Of a DNA stretch of 64,000 nucleotides, positions 52,401 to 60,923 are shown in pieces. A model generated the notes under the pieces. It ran no database searches, was not told where the DNA came from, and saw only the letters and a program-made list of their open reading frames with translations. Position numbers and translations under genes: made by a program. The number at the start of each line of letters is the position of its first letter. The first letter of the stretch is position 1. This DNA comes from Empedobacter brevis_A. Its GTDB lineage: Bacteria > Bacteroidota > Bacteroidia > Flavobacteriales > Weeksellaceae. The stretch covers positions 431,155 to 495,154 of the forward strand of contig NZ_CBCPHV010000001.1 in the NCBI RefSeq assembly GCF_965118635.1. Reading direction: 5' to 3'.

Positions 52401-53243
52401 TTAATTTTCAAATTCAATTGTAATTGTATCATTTTTCTTTAATCCCATTAATTGATTTGCGCCACCTGATATCGTTGGATTACTTTTGTATAAAGTAACT
52501 TCTAAGAAACCTGCTGAATTAAACAAACATAAAGTTCGTCCAAAAGCTTGTACTTCTTTATTGAAATCTTGAACAACTTCGTTGTAATGATCGTAAATAA
52601 TCGTAATATCTGTCATCGAAAAATCTTTCTGGCGAAGTAAAATCTTATATTTTCTACCTTGCGCGATTTCATCAAAAAAATCTTTTGAAATATTACTAAC
52701 AACATTTCCAAAATGATCAATATAAATTACATTTCCAATGATAAATTTATCATCACGATAAACTGGTTTCAGTTCGTTCAGTTGTTTTATTTCATTACGT
52801 TTATTTCCTAAAAGAGCAGGAACTCCGCCGCGAGCCAAGTGACAAGCAACAGGAACAAAACAGTTTTTCATTGGGAACAAACTATCTATACCTTCTGGAT
52901 AAGCAGTGATTTCGTAAATTTCGTCTGGTTGATTTTTTTGACAAATAAGAGATAAAATTCCATTGTCAGCACAGATAAAATAATGATGATTGATTAATGC
53001 ACAAATCGGCTTTTGAAAAGGCGTGCTTAAAGCATTAATCCCAACAATATGGATGGTTCCTGCAGGAAATTCCTCGTAAGAATTACGAATGATATAGGCT
53101 GCTTCAGATAAATCATAAGGATTAACATGATGCGAAATATCTACAATTGTAACATCGGCCAATTCCTTTAGAATTGCGCCTTTAACGCTAGAAACAAAGT
53201 AATCTTTGACTCCAAAATCCGATGTTAATGTAATAATTGCCAC
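52401..53243 (-). CDS. SAM hydroxide adenosyltransferase (DUF62)
   Basis: 280 residues, cleaves S-adenosylmethionine to adenosine and methionine using water-derived hydroxide (same fold as chlorinase/fluorinase). Seen: ITLTSDFGVKDYFVSSVKGA, VDISHHVNPYDL, ICADNGILSL and NVIYIDHFGNVVSNI. No halide-site insertion was apparent, so the hydroxide activity is the conservative call. First gene of an operon with hemJ-gldF-gldG; a TATATTTG (minus strand, 53262-53269) precedes it. Confidence 0.92.
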   Translation of the reverse strand: MAIITLTSDFGVKDYFVSSVKGAILKELADVTIVDISHHVNPYDLSEAAYIIRNSYEEFPAGTIHIVGINALSTPFQKPICALINHHYFICADNGILSLICQKNQPDEIYEITAYPEGIDSLFPMKNCFVPVACHLARGGVPALLGNKRNEIKQLNELKPVYRDDKFIIGNVIYIDHFGNVVSNISKDFFDEIAQGRKYKILLRQKDFSMTDITIIYDHYNEVVQDFNKEVQAFGRTLCLFNSAGFLEVTLYKSNPTISGGANQLMGLKKNDTITIEFEN

Positions 53244-53261
53244 TATTCTCTAAATAATTAG

Positions 53262-53292
53262 CAAATATATTGTTTATTATTCTTTATTTTTG
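53262..53292. promoter_or_regulatory. Divergent promoter -7 elements between SAM hydrolase and phoH
   Basis: Minus strand TATATTTG (53269-53262) for the SAM hydrolase operon, plus strand TATTTTTG (53285-53292) for phoH, in a 77-bp intergenic space. Confidence 0.6.
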
Positions 53293-53320
53293 TGTAAGTG
53301 AACCAAAAAAACAAACTCAT

Positions 53321-54295
53321 TTGACAGAAATTAATATTGAATTAGCAGAAATTAATCCTCAAGATTTTTATGGTGCTAATAATGAACATCTAAAAAGAAT
53401 CAAAGAATACTACCCAAAACTAAAGATTGTTGCTCGAGGAAGAGAGTTGACAATATTTGGAAATGAGGATGTTCTGAAAGTTTTTGACCAAAAAATGCAA
53501 CGAGTAATTCAGCATCTTCACAAATACAATCGACTATCTGATCGTGAACTTGAAATCATTATGACAGAAGATAATAATGAAATGTTTCAAATGAAAAAAG
53601 AAGACGAAATTATTGTACATGGCGTAAATGGTAAAATCATAAAACCGCAAACGCCAAATCAACAAAAGTTGGTGCAGACAGTTTACAATAAAGATATGGT
53701 CTTTGCAATTGGTCCTGCTGGTACTGGAAAAACTTATACAGCTGTTGCATTAGCAGTACAAGCATTGAAGAACAAAGAAGTTCGACGAATTATTATGACG
53801 CGACCTGCTGTAGAAGCTGGAGAAAATTTAGGTTTTTTACCAGGAGATATGAAAGATAAGTTAGATCCGTATTTACAGCCTTTATATGATGCATTGAAAG
53901 ATATGATTCCTTTCGAGAAGCTTTCTTCTTATACAGAAAAGGGTGTTATCGAAGTTGCTCCTTTAGCTTTTATGCGTGGTAGAACTTTGGATGGTGCTTT
54001 TGTTATTTTGGATGAAGCTCAAAATACAACATATGCGCAAATGAAAATGTTCCTGACACGTATGGGAAAAAATTCGAAGTTTATTATTACTGGAGATCCT
54101 GGTCAGGTCGATTTACCTCCAAAACAAAAATCAGGTTTACGAGAAGCAATGAATATATTGAAAGACGTAAAAGATATCGGATTTATTTATTTGGATGATA
54201 AAGATGTTGTTCGACATAAAATCGTTCGTGAAGTCTTAAAAGCTTACAAAGTAAGCGAAGATAAGGAGCGCGAAAAAATAGATATTAAAAAGTAA
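53321..54295 (+). CDS. phoH: PhoH-family ATPase
   Basis: P-loop ATPase of the PhoH/PhoL type, 324 residues from a TTG at 53321 (TEINIELAEINPQDF). Earlier in-frame starts fall on or before the -7 promoter element at 53285, so the downstream TTG is preferred. Seen: KH-like N-terminal part, Walker A GPAGTGKTYTAVALA, TRPAVEAGENLGFLPGD and Walker B FVILDEAQNTT. Linked in other bacteria to RNA or ribosome maintenance; role not proven. Confidence 0.93.
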   Translation: MTEINIELAEINPQDFYGANNEHLKRIKEYYPKLKIVARGRELTIFGNEDVLKVFDQKMQRVIQHLHKYNRLSDRELEIIMTEDNNEMFQMKKEDEIIVHGVNGKIIKPQTPNQQKLVQTVYNKDMVFAIGPAGTGKTYTAVALAVQALKNKEVRRIIMTRPAVEAGENLGFLPGDMKDKLDPYLQPLYDALKDMIPFEKLSSYTEKGVIEVAPLAFMRGRTLDGAFVILDEAQNTTYAQMKMFLTRMGKNSKFIITGDPGQVDLPPKQKSGLREAMNILKDVKDIGFIYLDDKDVVRHKIVREVLKAYKVSEDKEREKIDIKK

Positions 54296-54300
54296 TTTAA

Positions 54301-54332
54301 AAGCCAATTGTTCGAAAGAACAATTGGCTTTT
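54301..54332 (+). terminator. Terminator after phoH
   Basis: Stem AAGCCAATTGTTC / GAACAATTGGCTT closed by a GAAA tetraloop, then TTAGTTTT. Confidence 0.85.
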
Positions 54333-54364
54333 AGTTTTAACATAAAAAATATGGCTATATTAAG

Positions 54365-54538
54365 TTAATTTTTTTGAGTTCTACTTTTTAAAGTGAAACC
54401 TAAAATGTTAAACGTTAATCCTATTGGCATAATCATGCCCGCGATTAAACTCATTCTATTTGAATTAGAAAACTCAAGTACTAATAAAACTGAGGTTAAT
54501 ATTAAGATTAATCCTGTTATAAATAATATATTTTTCAT
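54365..54538 (-). CDS. Small two-span membrane protein
   Basis: 57 residues: MKNILFITGLILILTSVLLV, then LEFSNSNRMS and a second hydrophobic span LIAGMIMPIGLTFNILGF, ending in a basic tail (TLKSRTQKN). Length, codon use and two clear spans suggest a real short gene, but I recognise no family. Convergent with phoH across its terminator. Confidence 0.5.
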   Translation of the reverse strand: MKNILFITGLILILTSVLLVLEFSNSNRMSLIAGMIMPIGLTFNILGFTLKSRTQKN

Positions 54539-54652
54539 TTTATTATGAATTGTAATTCAGTTAAATATAATATTTATTTCTAATTTATGCAAAAAATATT
54601 TAATTCCAAAATTAAGTTCAGAATGATAATTTTAGTAATACGAATCAAGTAA

Positions 54653-54678
54653 ATGTCATTCCGACAAAGGGGAATCTA
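54653..54678 (+). repeat. Copy of a short dispersed intergenic repeat
   Basis: The block GTCATTCCGACAAAGGGG followed by AATCTA resembles a short motif (GTCATTCCGACg...AGGAATCT) seen in many Flavobacteriia intergenic regions. It is isolated here and probably a fragment. Confidence 0.35.
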
Positions 54679-54774
54679 AAATAAACTTATAACTCACAAC
54701 TCAACACTTAAAACTTTTTTCTCATCAACCAACCTTTTTATAATTTGTTGCATCTAACTAACAAATCAAACAAT

Positions 54775-57672
54775 ATGAAAAAGTTTTTTTCTTTCATCTT
54801 CGTTTTTGTAGGAATATTCTTTTCTTCAAAAATAAATGCACAAGATATCCGAATTGGATTTCCGCGTATCGAAATAGGATCTCGTCCAGACGAAAATTCA
54901 GTGAATTTGCAATCGATGGATGTGCAAGTAGAAATTTTTGGGAATTTATCGAAAACGACAACAACTTTAGTTTTTACAAATTCATCAAGTCGAAATCTCG
55001 AAGGGAATTTGGTTTTTCCTTTACCAGAAAATACAACAATTAGTGGATACGCTATTGATATTAACGGAAAATTGCGAAATGCAGTTCCTATAACAAAAGC
55101 ACGAGCTGTGGAAGTTTTTGAAAGTATTCAGAAACAAAATATCGATCCAGGAATTGTTGAAAAAGTAGAAGGAAATAATTTCAGAACTCGTATTTCACCG
55201 ATTCCTGCAAAAGGTTCTCGTACGATTCAGTTGTCATATTATCAAGAATTGAAACTGGATAAATCATCTTATAAATATTATTTGCCTTTAGATTCTTCGA
55301 AGAAAATTGCAAAGTTTAATTTGATAGCAAAAATATATAATGCTGCAGGAAAACCACAATTGATAGAAGCGCCAGATGGTTCATTCAATTTTTCTGAAAA
55401 TAGTAATATTTATGAAGCAAATTTGTCGAAAACTGATTTTACACCTAAGAAATCATTAATTATAAATTTACCAAAATCACCTAATAATGTCGAATCTTTT
55501 GTTCAGAAAAATGTAGATGGTTCAGTCTATTTTTATGCGAATTTATTACTTGACACAAAAGCTCAACCGAAAGTTTGGTCGAAGAATATTGGTATAATTT
55601 GGGATAATTCGTTGAGTGGTTTGAAGCGAAATCATCAAAAAGAAATCGAATTTTTAGACAAACTAATCGCTCAACAAAAAAATCTGAATATAGAAGTTTC
55701 ATTGTTGAATATTTCTTTAGAAAAATCGAAATTGTTTCAAATTAAAAATGGTGATTGGTCTGAATTGAAAAAATATCTGGAAAAAGTAAACTATGATGGA
55801 GGAACAAATTATTCAAAAATTCTTCCAACTAATCTGAAAGCAGATGAATATTTATTGTTTTCGGATGGAATTTCATCGTTCGGTTCGAATATTTTTAATA
55901 GTGATAAGCCTTTTTACACAATTGCATCTTCGCTAACTTCAAATTATGGTGTTTTAAAAATGATTGCGCAAAAAGCTGGAGGAAAATTTATCAATCTAAA
56001 TGAAAATTCTGTAGAAAATGCGTTCAAACAAATCAATGAAAGTTCGGTTCAATTCTTAGGAATTATCAACAATACAGTGGGAGAAGTTTATCCTATTTCG
56101 ACAAATGATGTGAACAATGGAATTTCTATTGCAGGAATTTCTCAGTATCCCAATGCAAAATTAACGATGATGTTTGGACGAAATGGAAAGGTGGAATTTA
56201 ACAAGGAATTGGATTTGAGTAAAGCAACTAAAAATCTTGAAATCAGTAAAATTTGGGCGCAAAGTAAAGTGAATTATTTGGAATTGAATCCAGAGCAAAA
56301 TAAAACAGAAATTGAAGAAATTGGGAAACAATTTTCGATTGTAACGTCGAACACAAGTTTGATTGTTTTGGAAAATGTTTCGGATTATGTAAAGTATAAA
56401 ATCAATCCACCAGCGGAATTGCAAAATGAATTTAATAAATTATCGAAAGAAGGTTTTGAACAAAAAGAAACTCGAAAAGCTGATTTGTTGAAAAATGCAA
56501 TTGTGAAAGCAAAGGAATTGAAAGAGTGGTGGAAGAAAGATTTTAAATATGTAAAACCAAAATATCCAAAACCTGTTGCGGATTCTACTGATGTCGTAGT
56601 CGATGTAAGACTTGAAGATATGGCGCTTCTTGAACCAAGACCTATGACAGCAATGGAAGAGGTAGGAGCATCTTCAAATATGAGTATTAGAGGAGTTTCG
56701 AATTTTAATAGTTCCTCGGATAAAAAAAAGAAGGATGAATCATTAGCTTCGGTTCCAGAAATTAAAATAATCAATGTAAAATCTGATAAAGAATATATGA
56801 AGTTGATAGAAGCATCTAAAAATCCATATCAAACTTATTTAGATTTGAGAAAGGATTATGCCGAAACACCAGCATATTATTTTGATGTTGCAACATTTTT
56901 CTTTCAGAAAAAAGAAAAGGAGATTGGTCTTAAAATTTTAAGTTCAATTGCAGATTTAGGTTTAGAAGATGCAGAGCTATATAAAATATTGGCCTACAAA
57001 TTGAAAGAAATTGAAGAGTATCAAACCGAATTATTTATCACAAAAAAAGTATTAGATTGGCGACCTTTTGATGCGCAAAGTTACCGTGATTATGCATTAG
57101 CCTTGCAAGATAATGGACAATATCAATCAGCATTAGAATACCTATATAAAGTATTAACAAATGATTATTCAGTAGAAATTGCCAATCGCGATCGTGATAT
57201 TACGGAGATTATCGTTCCAGAAATAAACAATCTAATTTCGCTTCATCGCAAAGAATTGAATTTGTCGAAAATTGATAAAGATATTATTGTAGACATTCCA
57301 GTTGATATTCGCGTGGTGATGAATTGGAACAAGGATATGACTGATATAGATTTGTGGGTGACGGATCCGAATGATGAAAAATGTTTTTATGGACATCGAA
57401 CAACTGCGATTGGAGGAAGAATGAGTGAAGATGTGACGCAAGGTTTCGGTCCAGAACAATTTATGTTGAAGAAAGCGATAAAAGGAAAATATAAAATAGA
57501 AACTAATTTTTATGGAGAAAGACAAATGAGTATTTCTGGACCGACAACTATTTCGGCTGAGATTTATTTGATGTATAGTTCAGGAAAGCAAGTGAAAAAG
57601 ATGATTACATTCCAAAATAATAAACCAAATGCTGGAGGTGAAGGAATTTTAGTTGGCGAGTTTGAATTTTAA
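54775..57672 (+). CDS. VIT / VWA / DUF2135 secreted protein
   Basis: 965 residues with a signal peptide (KKFFSFIFVFVGIFFSSKINA; start at 54775). Seen in order: N-terminal VIT domain (RAVEVFESIQKQNIDPGIVE, RISPIPAKGSRTIQLSYYQE); VWA-like domain with MIDAS DNSLS, DGGTN and FSDGISSFG (about 280-440); a low-complexity linker with SIRGVSNFNSSSD; TPR-like helices (about 680-820); and C-terminal DUF2135 with MNWNKDMTDIDLWVTDPNDE. This architecture resembles the inter-alpha-trypsin-inhibitor-like proteins of Bacteroidota, of unknown function. No operon partner. Confidence 0.85.
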   Translation: MKKFFSFIFVFVGIFFSSKINAQDIRIGFPRIEIGSRPDENSVNLQSMDVQVEIFGNLSKTTTTLVFTNSSSRNLEGNLVFPLPENTTISGYAIDINGKLRNAVPITKARAVEVFESIQKQNIDPGIVEKVEGNNFRTRISPIPAKGSRTIQLSYYQELKLDKSSYKYYLPLDSSKKIAKFNLIAKIYNAAGKPQLIEAPDGSFNFSENSNIYEANLSKTDFTPKKSLIINLPKSPNNVESFVQKNVDGSVYFYANLLLDTKAQPKVWSKNIGIIWDNSLSGLKRNHQKEIEFLDKLIAQQKNLNIEVSLLNISLEKSKLFQIKNGDWSELKKYLEKVNYDGGTNYSKILPTNLKADEYLLFSDGISSFGSNIFNSDKPFYTIASSLTSNYGVLKMIAQKAGGKFINLNENSVENAFKQINESSVQFLGIINNTVGEVYPISTNDVNNGISIAGISQYPNAKLTMMFGRNGKVEFNKELDLSKATKNLEISKIWAQSKVNYLELNPEQNKTEIEEIGKQFSIVTSNTSLIVLENVSDYVKYKINPPAELQNEFNKLSKEGFEQKETRKADLLKNAIVKAKELKEWWKKDFKYVKPKYPKPVADSTDVVVDVRLEDMALLEPRPMTAMEEVGASSNMSIRGVSNFNSSSDKKKKDESLASVPEIKIINVKSDKEYMKLIEASKNPYQTYLDLRKDYAETPAYYFDVATFFFQKKEKEIGLKILSSIADLGLEDAELYKILAYKLKEIEEYQTELFITKKVLDWRPFDAQSYRDYALALQDNGQYQSALEYLYKVLTNDYSVEIANRDRDITEIIVPEINNLISLHRKELNLSKIDKDIIVDIPVDIRVVMNWNKDMTDIDLWVTDPNDEKCFYGHRTTAIGGRMSEDVTQGFGPEQFMLKKAIKGKYKIETNFYGERQMSISGPTTISAEIYLMYSSGKQVKKMITFQNNKPNAGGEGILVGEFEF

Positions 57673-57680
57673 TAAATAAG

Positions 57681-57711
57681 AAAGGAATCTTGAAAAGAGA
57701 TTCCTTTTTTT
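57681..57711. terminator. Terminator between the VIT gene and comM
   Basis: Stem AAAGGAATCT / AGATTCCTTT, seven-base loop, T-run. Confidence 0.85.
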
Positions 57712-57745
57712 TTACAAACGCATAATTCATCATTCATAATTAAAC

Positions 57746-59272
57746 TCACATCCATTGATTACGATCTAAACTTCTGTACTGAATAGCCTCACTAATATGT
57801 TTCGAAAGAATAGTTTCAGAATTATCTAAATCAGCAATTGTTCGTCCAACTCGAATAATTCGGTCATAAGCGCGTGCTGAAAGATTTAATTTTTCCATGA
57901 CAACTTTAATTAAATTCTTCGAATGATCATCTAAATCGCAAAAAGCATCCAATTCTTTTGGTCCCATTTGAGAATTGTAATGAACTTTTGTATTTTCAAA
58001 TCGTTTGGTTTGAATATTTCGTGCATTAATCACTCGTTCACGAATTACAGCACTTTTTTCGCCACGACGATCTTGAGACAAATCATCAAAAGGAACTGGA
58101 TTAACTTCGATATGCAAATCAATTCGATCTAAAAGCGGTCCTGAAATCTTATTCATATAACGTTGCATTTCTGACAAAGAAGAAGTGTTGTTTGGATCAT
58201 CCATAAAATATCCACTCGGACTAGGATTCATAGAAGCAACAAGCATAAAACTTGCAGGATAATTTACAGTGAATTTTGCACGAGAAATAGTAACTTCTCT
58301 ATCTTCCAAAGGTTGTCGCATTACTTCTAGAACAGTGCGTTTGAATTCAGGTAATTCATCCAAAAATAAAACACCATTATGCGCCAAAGAAATCTCGCCA
58401 GGTTGTGGATAAGAGCCACCACCAACCAAAGCTACATCAGATATAGAATGATGCGGACTAGAAAAAGGACGACTAACGATTAATGATTTGTTGGATAATT
58501 TTCCAGCGACACTATGAATTTTTGTTGTTTCTAATGCTTCTTGAATTGTCATTTTTGGAAGAATGGAAGCAATACGTTTTGCTAACATTGTTTTTCCACT
58601 TCCAGGCGGACCAATTAAAATAATGTTATGTCCACCAGCTGCAGCAATTTCCATTGCACGTTTTACATTTTCTTGACCTTTTACATCTGCAAAATCGAAA
58701 GGATAATTATTCATTTCATTGAAAAAATAATCATCTAAATTAACGTGATGAGGTTGTAAAGTTATTTCTCCATTAAAATAATCAACAACTTCTCGAATAT
58801 TATCAACAGCATAAACAGCTATGCCTTCTACAACAGCAGCTTCATCAGCATTTTGTTTAGGCAGAATAATTCCTTCGAAACCTTCTTCTTTGGCTTGTAT
58901 TGCAATTGGCAAAGCTCCTTTTATTGGTCGTAGCGAACCGTCAAGTGATAATTCGCCCATCATAACATATTTATTGAGTTGTTCGGAATTTACTTGCTCA
59001 GAAGCTGCTAGAATTCCAATAGCAATAGGCAAGTCATAAGCAGAGCCTTCCTTTTGTAAATCTGCTGGTGCCATATTAATGGTGATTTTTTTTCCAGGCA
59101 ATTTTAAATCAGAATTTTTTAATGCCGCATTTATTCTAAAATTACTTTCTTTTATCGCGCTATCGGGTAAGCCAACCAAATGATAACCTACGCCTTGATC
59201 AATATTAACTTCCACAATAATGGTTTGTGCTGATACACCGAAAATCGCACTTGCAAAAATTTTTACCAACAT
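57746..59272 (-). CDS. comM: Mg-chelatase-like AAA ATPase ComM/YifB
   Basis: 508 residues. Seen: N-terminal S5-like domain with VGLPDSAIKESNFRINAALK, Walker A GPPGSGKTMLAKR, Walker B VLFLDELPEF, LVASMNPSPSGYF and sensor-type GPLLDRIDLHIE, and C-terminal FCDLDDHSKNLIKVVMEKLNLS. ComM is a helicase that extends branch migration during recombination, including natural transformation in some bacteria; competence is not implied here. Confidence 0.94.
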   Translation of the reverse strand: MLVKIFASAIFGVSAQTIIVEVNIDQGVGYHLVGLPDSAIKESNFRINAALKNSDLKLPGKKITINMAPADLQKEGSAYDLPIAIGILAASEQVNSEQLNKYVMMGELSLDGSLRPIKGALPIAIQAKEEGFEGIILPKQNADEAAVVEGIAVYAVDNIREVVDYFNGEITLQPHHVNLDDYFFNEMNNYPFDFADVKGQENVKRAMEIAAAGGHNIILIGPPGSGKTMLAKRIASILPKMTIQEALETTKIHSVAGKLSNKSLIVSRPFSSPHHSISDVALVGGGSYPQPGEISLAHNGVLFLDELPEFKRTVLEVMRQPLEDREVTISRAKFTVNYPASFMLVASMNPSPSGYFMDDPNNTSSLSEMQRYMNKISGPLLDRIDLHIEVNPVPFDDLSQDRRGEKSAVIRERVINARNIQTKRFENTKVHYNSQMGPKELDAFCDLDDHSKNLIKVVMEKLNLSARAYDRIIRVGRTIADLDNSETILSKHISEAIQYRSLDRNQWM

Positions 59273-59379
59273 AGAATCTTTTTTTATAAATTTACTTCCT
59301 TTTTCTATTGAATAAAATAGCTGAAAGGATTTAAGTATTTAATAATTAATTAAATAATGCACTTTGGTGTAAATTCTAT

Positions 59380-59853
59380 ATGAAAAAAGAAAAATATTCT
59401 TTTGAATTTGAACGATTCGAGAGTAAATCTGAACTTGCAGCAGAACAAAAAAAAGTTGTAGAAGAGGCTTATGATATTTCATTAAATGCCTATGCTCCTT
59501 ATTCTAATTTTAGTGTAGGAGCTTCTGTTCAATTAGAAAATGGAGAAATTTTTTCGAGTTCAAATCAAGAAAATGCTGCATACCCAGTTGGAACATGTGC
59601 AGAGAGAGGTTTGTTGGCCTATGTAAATGCTAATTATCCAAATATAAAAATTGAAAAATTAGCTGTTTCTACGCCAAATGTGAATTATCCATTACCTCCA
59701 TGTGGAATGTGTCGTCAATATATATTAGAGATAGAGAAAAAACAATCGCAACCAATCGAGATTATTTTATCAGGAAAAGAAGGGGATGTTTTGGTGATAA
59801 ATTCTGCTAAGGATTTACTTCCATTATATTTTACTGATGAATTTTTAGGGTAG
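59380..59853 (+). CDS. cdd: Cytidine deaminase
   Basis: Deaminates cytidine/deoxycytidine to uridine forms for pyrimidine salvage, 157 residues. Seen: zinc motif TCAERGLLAY and PPCGMCRQY, substrate loop YAPYSNFSVGASVQLENG and N-terminal helix. A Glu-containing C-A-E replaces the more usual HAE; both are active in the family (T-CDA type). Confidence 0.94.
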   Translation: MKKEKYSFEFERFESKSELAAEQKKVVEEAYDISLNAYAPYSNFSVGASVQLENGEIFSSSNQENAAYPVGTCAERGLLAYVNANYPNIKIEKLAVSTPNVNYPLPPCGMCRQYILEIEKKQSQPIEIILSGKEGDVLVINSAKDLLPLYFTDEFLG

Positions 59854-59857
59854 CAAT

Positions 59858-59888
59858 TTTGTACACTAGATAGATTAGTTTAAATTTG
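59858..59888 (+). promoter_or_regulatory. Promoter of pdhA-pdhC
   Basis: TTTG (59858-59861), 19 nt, TAAATTTG (59881-59888): a full -33/-7 match. It follows the cdd stop and overlaps an earlier in-frame start of pdhA. Confidence 0.85.
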
Positions 59889-59909
59889 TTGCAACGGAAT
59901 TGTGCAATT

Positions 59910-60914
59910 ATGGAAAAATTAACGCAAGAAACGTACCTACAATGGTATCGTGATATGACTTTTTGGCGTCGCTTCGAAGACAAGTGTCGTTCATTATATT
60001 TAAAGCAAAAAATTAGAGGTTTCTTACATTTATACAATGGTCAAGAGGCTTTACCAGCTGGTTTTATTCATGCAATGAAACCTGGTGTAGATCATGTGAT
60101 TACTGCTTATCGTTGTCACGTTTGGCCAATGGCTTTAGGAGTAGATCCAAAACGTATTTTGGCTGAATTATGTGGTAAAGAAACTGGTACTTCTCATGGT
60201 TTAGGAGGATCAATGCACGTTTTCAGTAAAGAACATAATTTCTATGGTGGACACGGAATCGTTGGTGGTCAAATTCCATTAGGAGCAGGAATTGCTTTTG
60301 GTGATAAATTTTTCAACCGTGATGGTGTTACAATCTGTTTAATGGGAGATGGTGCAACGCGTCAAGGAACATTACACGAAACTTTTAACATGGCAATGAA
60401 CTGGAAATTACCAGTTGTTTTTGTTTGTGAAAACAACCAATATGCAATGGGAACTTCTGTTTCTCGTACTGCAAACCATGAAGATATTTGGAAATTAGGT
60501 TTAGGATACGAAATGCCTTGTATGCCTGTGGATGGTATGGATCCTGTAAAAGTTGCAGAAGCTGCTTACGAAGCTATTGAAAGAGCACGTCGTGGTGATG
60601 GACCAACTTTCTTAGATGTTCGTACATATCGTTATAGAGGACATTCTATGTCTGATGCTGAACCATATCGTACAAAAGAAGAGGTGGAAGAGTATAAGCA
60701 AGAAGATCCAATCTTAAATGTCGAAAATCATATCTTAGTTAACAATTGGGCAACGAAAGAACAATTAGATGCTATTGTTGATGAAGTAAAAGAATCAGTA
60801 GAAGAATGTGTAGAATTTGCTGAAAATTCTAATTATCCTGAAGAACATGTAATGTATGATTATATCTATTCAGAAAAAAATTATCCATTCTTAGATAAAA
60901 TCGAAAACAACTAA
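59910..60914 (+). CDS. pdhA: Pyruvate dehydrogenase E1 component alpha subunit
   Basis: Thiamine-diphosphate-dependent decarboxylase subunit, 334 residues from the ATG at 59910; the longer frame starts inside the promoter. Seen: SHGLGGSMHVF, ThDP motif MGDGATRQGTLHETFNMAMN through VCENNQYAMG, and phosphorylation-loop-like TYRYRGHSMSDAEPYR. Directly followed (9 bp) by the E2 gene with no E1-beta between, so pdhB must lie elsewhere. Confidence 0.95.
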   Translation: MEKLTQETYLQWYRDMTFWRRFEDKCRSLYLKQKIRGFLHLYNGQEALPAGFIHAMKPGVDHVITAYRCHVWPMALGVDPKRILAELCGKETGTSHGLGGSMHVFSKEHNFYGGHGIVGGQIPLGAGIAFGDKFFNRDGVTICLMGDGATRQGTLHETFNMAMNWKLPVVFVCENNQYAMGTSVSRTANHEDIWKLGLGYEMPCMPVDGMDPVKVAEAAYEAIERARRGDGPTFLDVRTYRYRGHSMSDAEPYRTKEEVEEYKQEDPILNVENHILVNNWATKEQLDAIVDEVKESVEECVEFAENSNYPEEHVMYDYIYSEKNYPFLDKIENN

Positions 60915-60923
60915 AAAAGAACC

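Noticed and set aside
52401..53243. Fluorinase or chlorinase
   Set aside because: Only the general DUF62 fold is recognisable; hydroxide adenosyltransferase is the commoner member and no halogenation genes are nearby.
53270..53320. Longer PhoH start
   Set aside because: The earlier start lies before the predicted transcription start; conserved sequence begins at the TTG at 53321.
57712..57745. Short repeats of the CATAATTCAT type
   Set aside because: A few AT-rich words near the comM end look repetitive, but they are too short and degenerate to support a repeat element.
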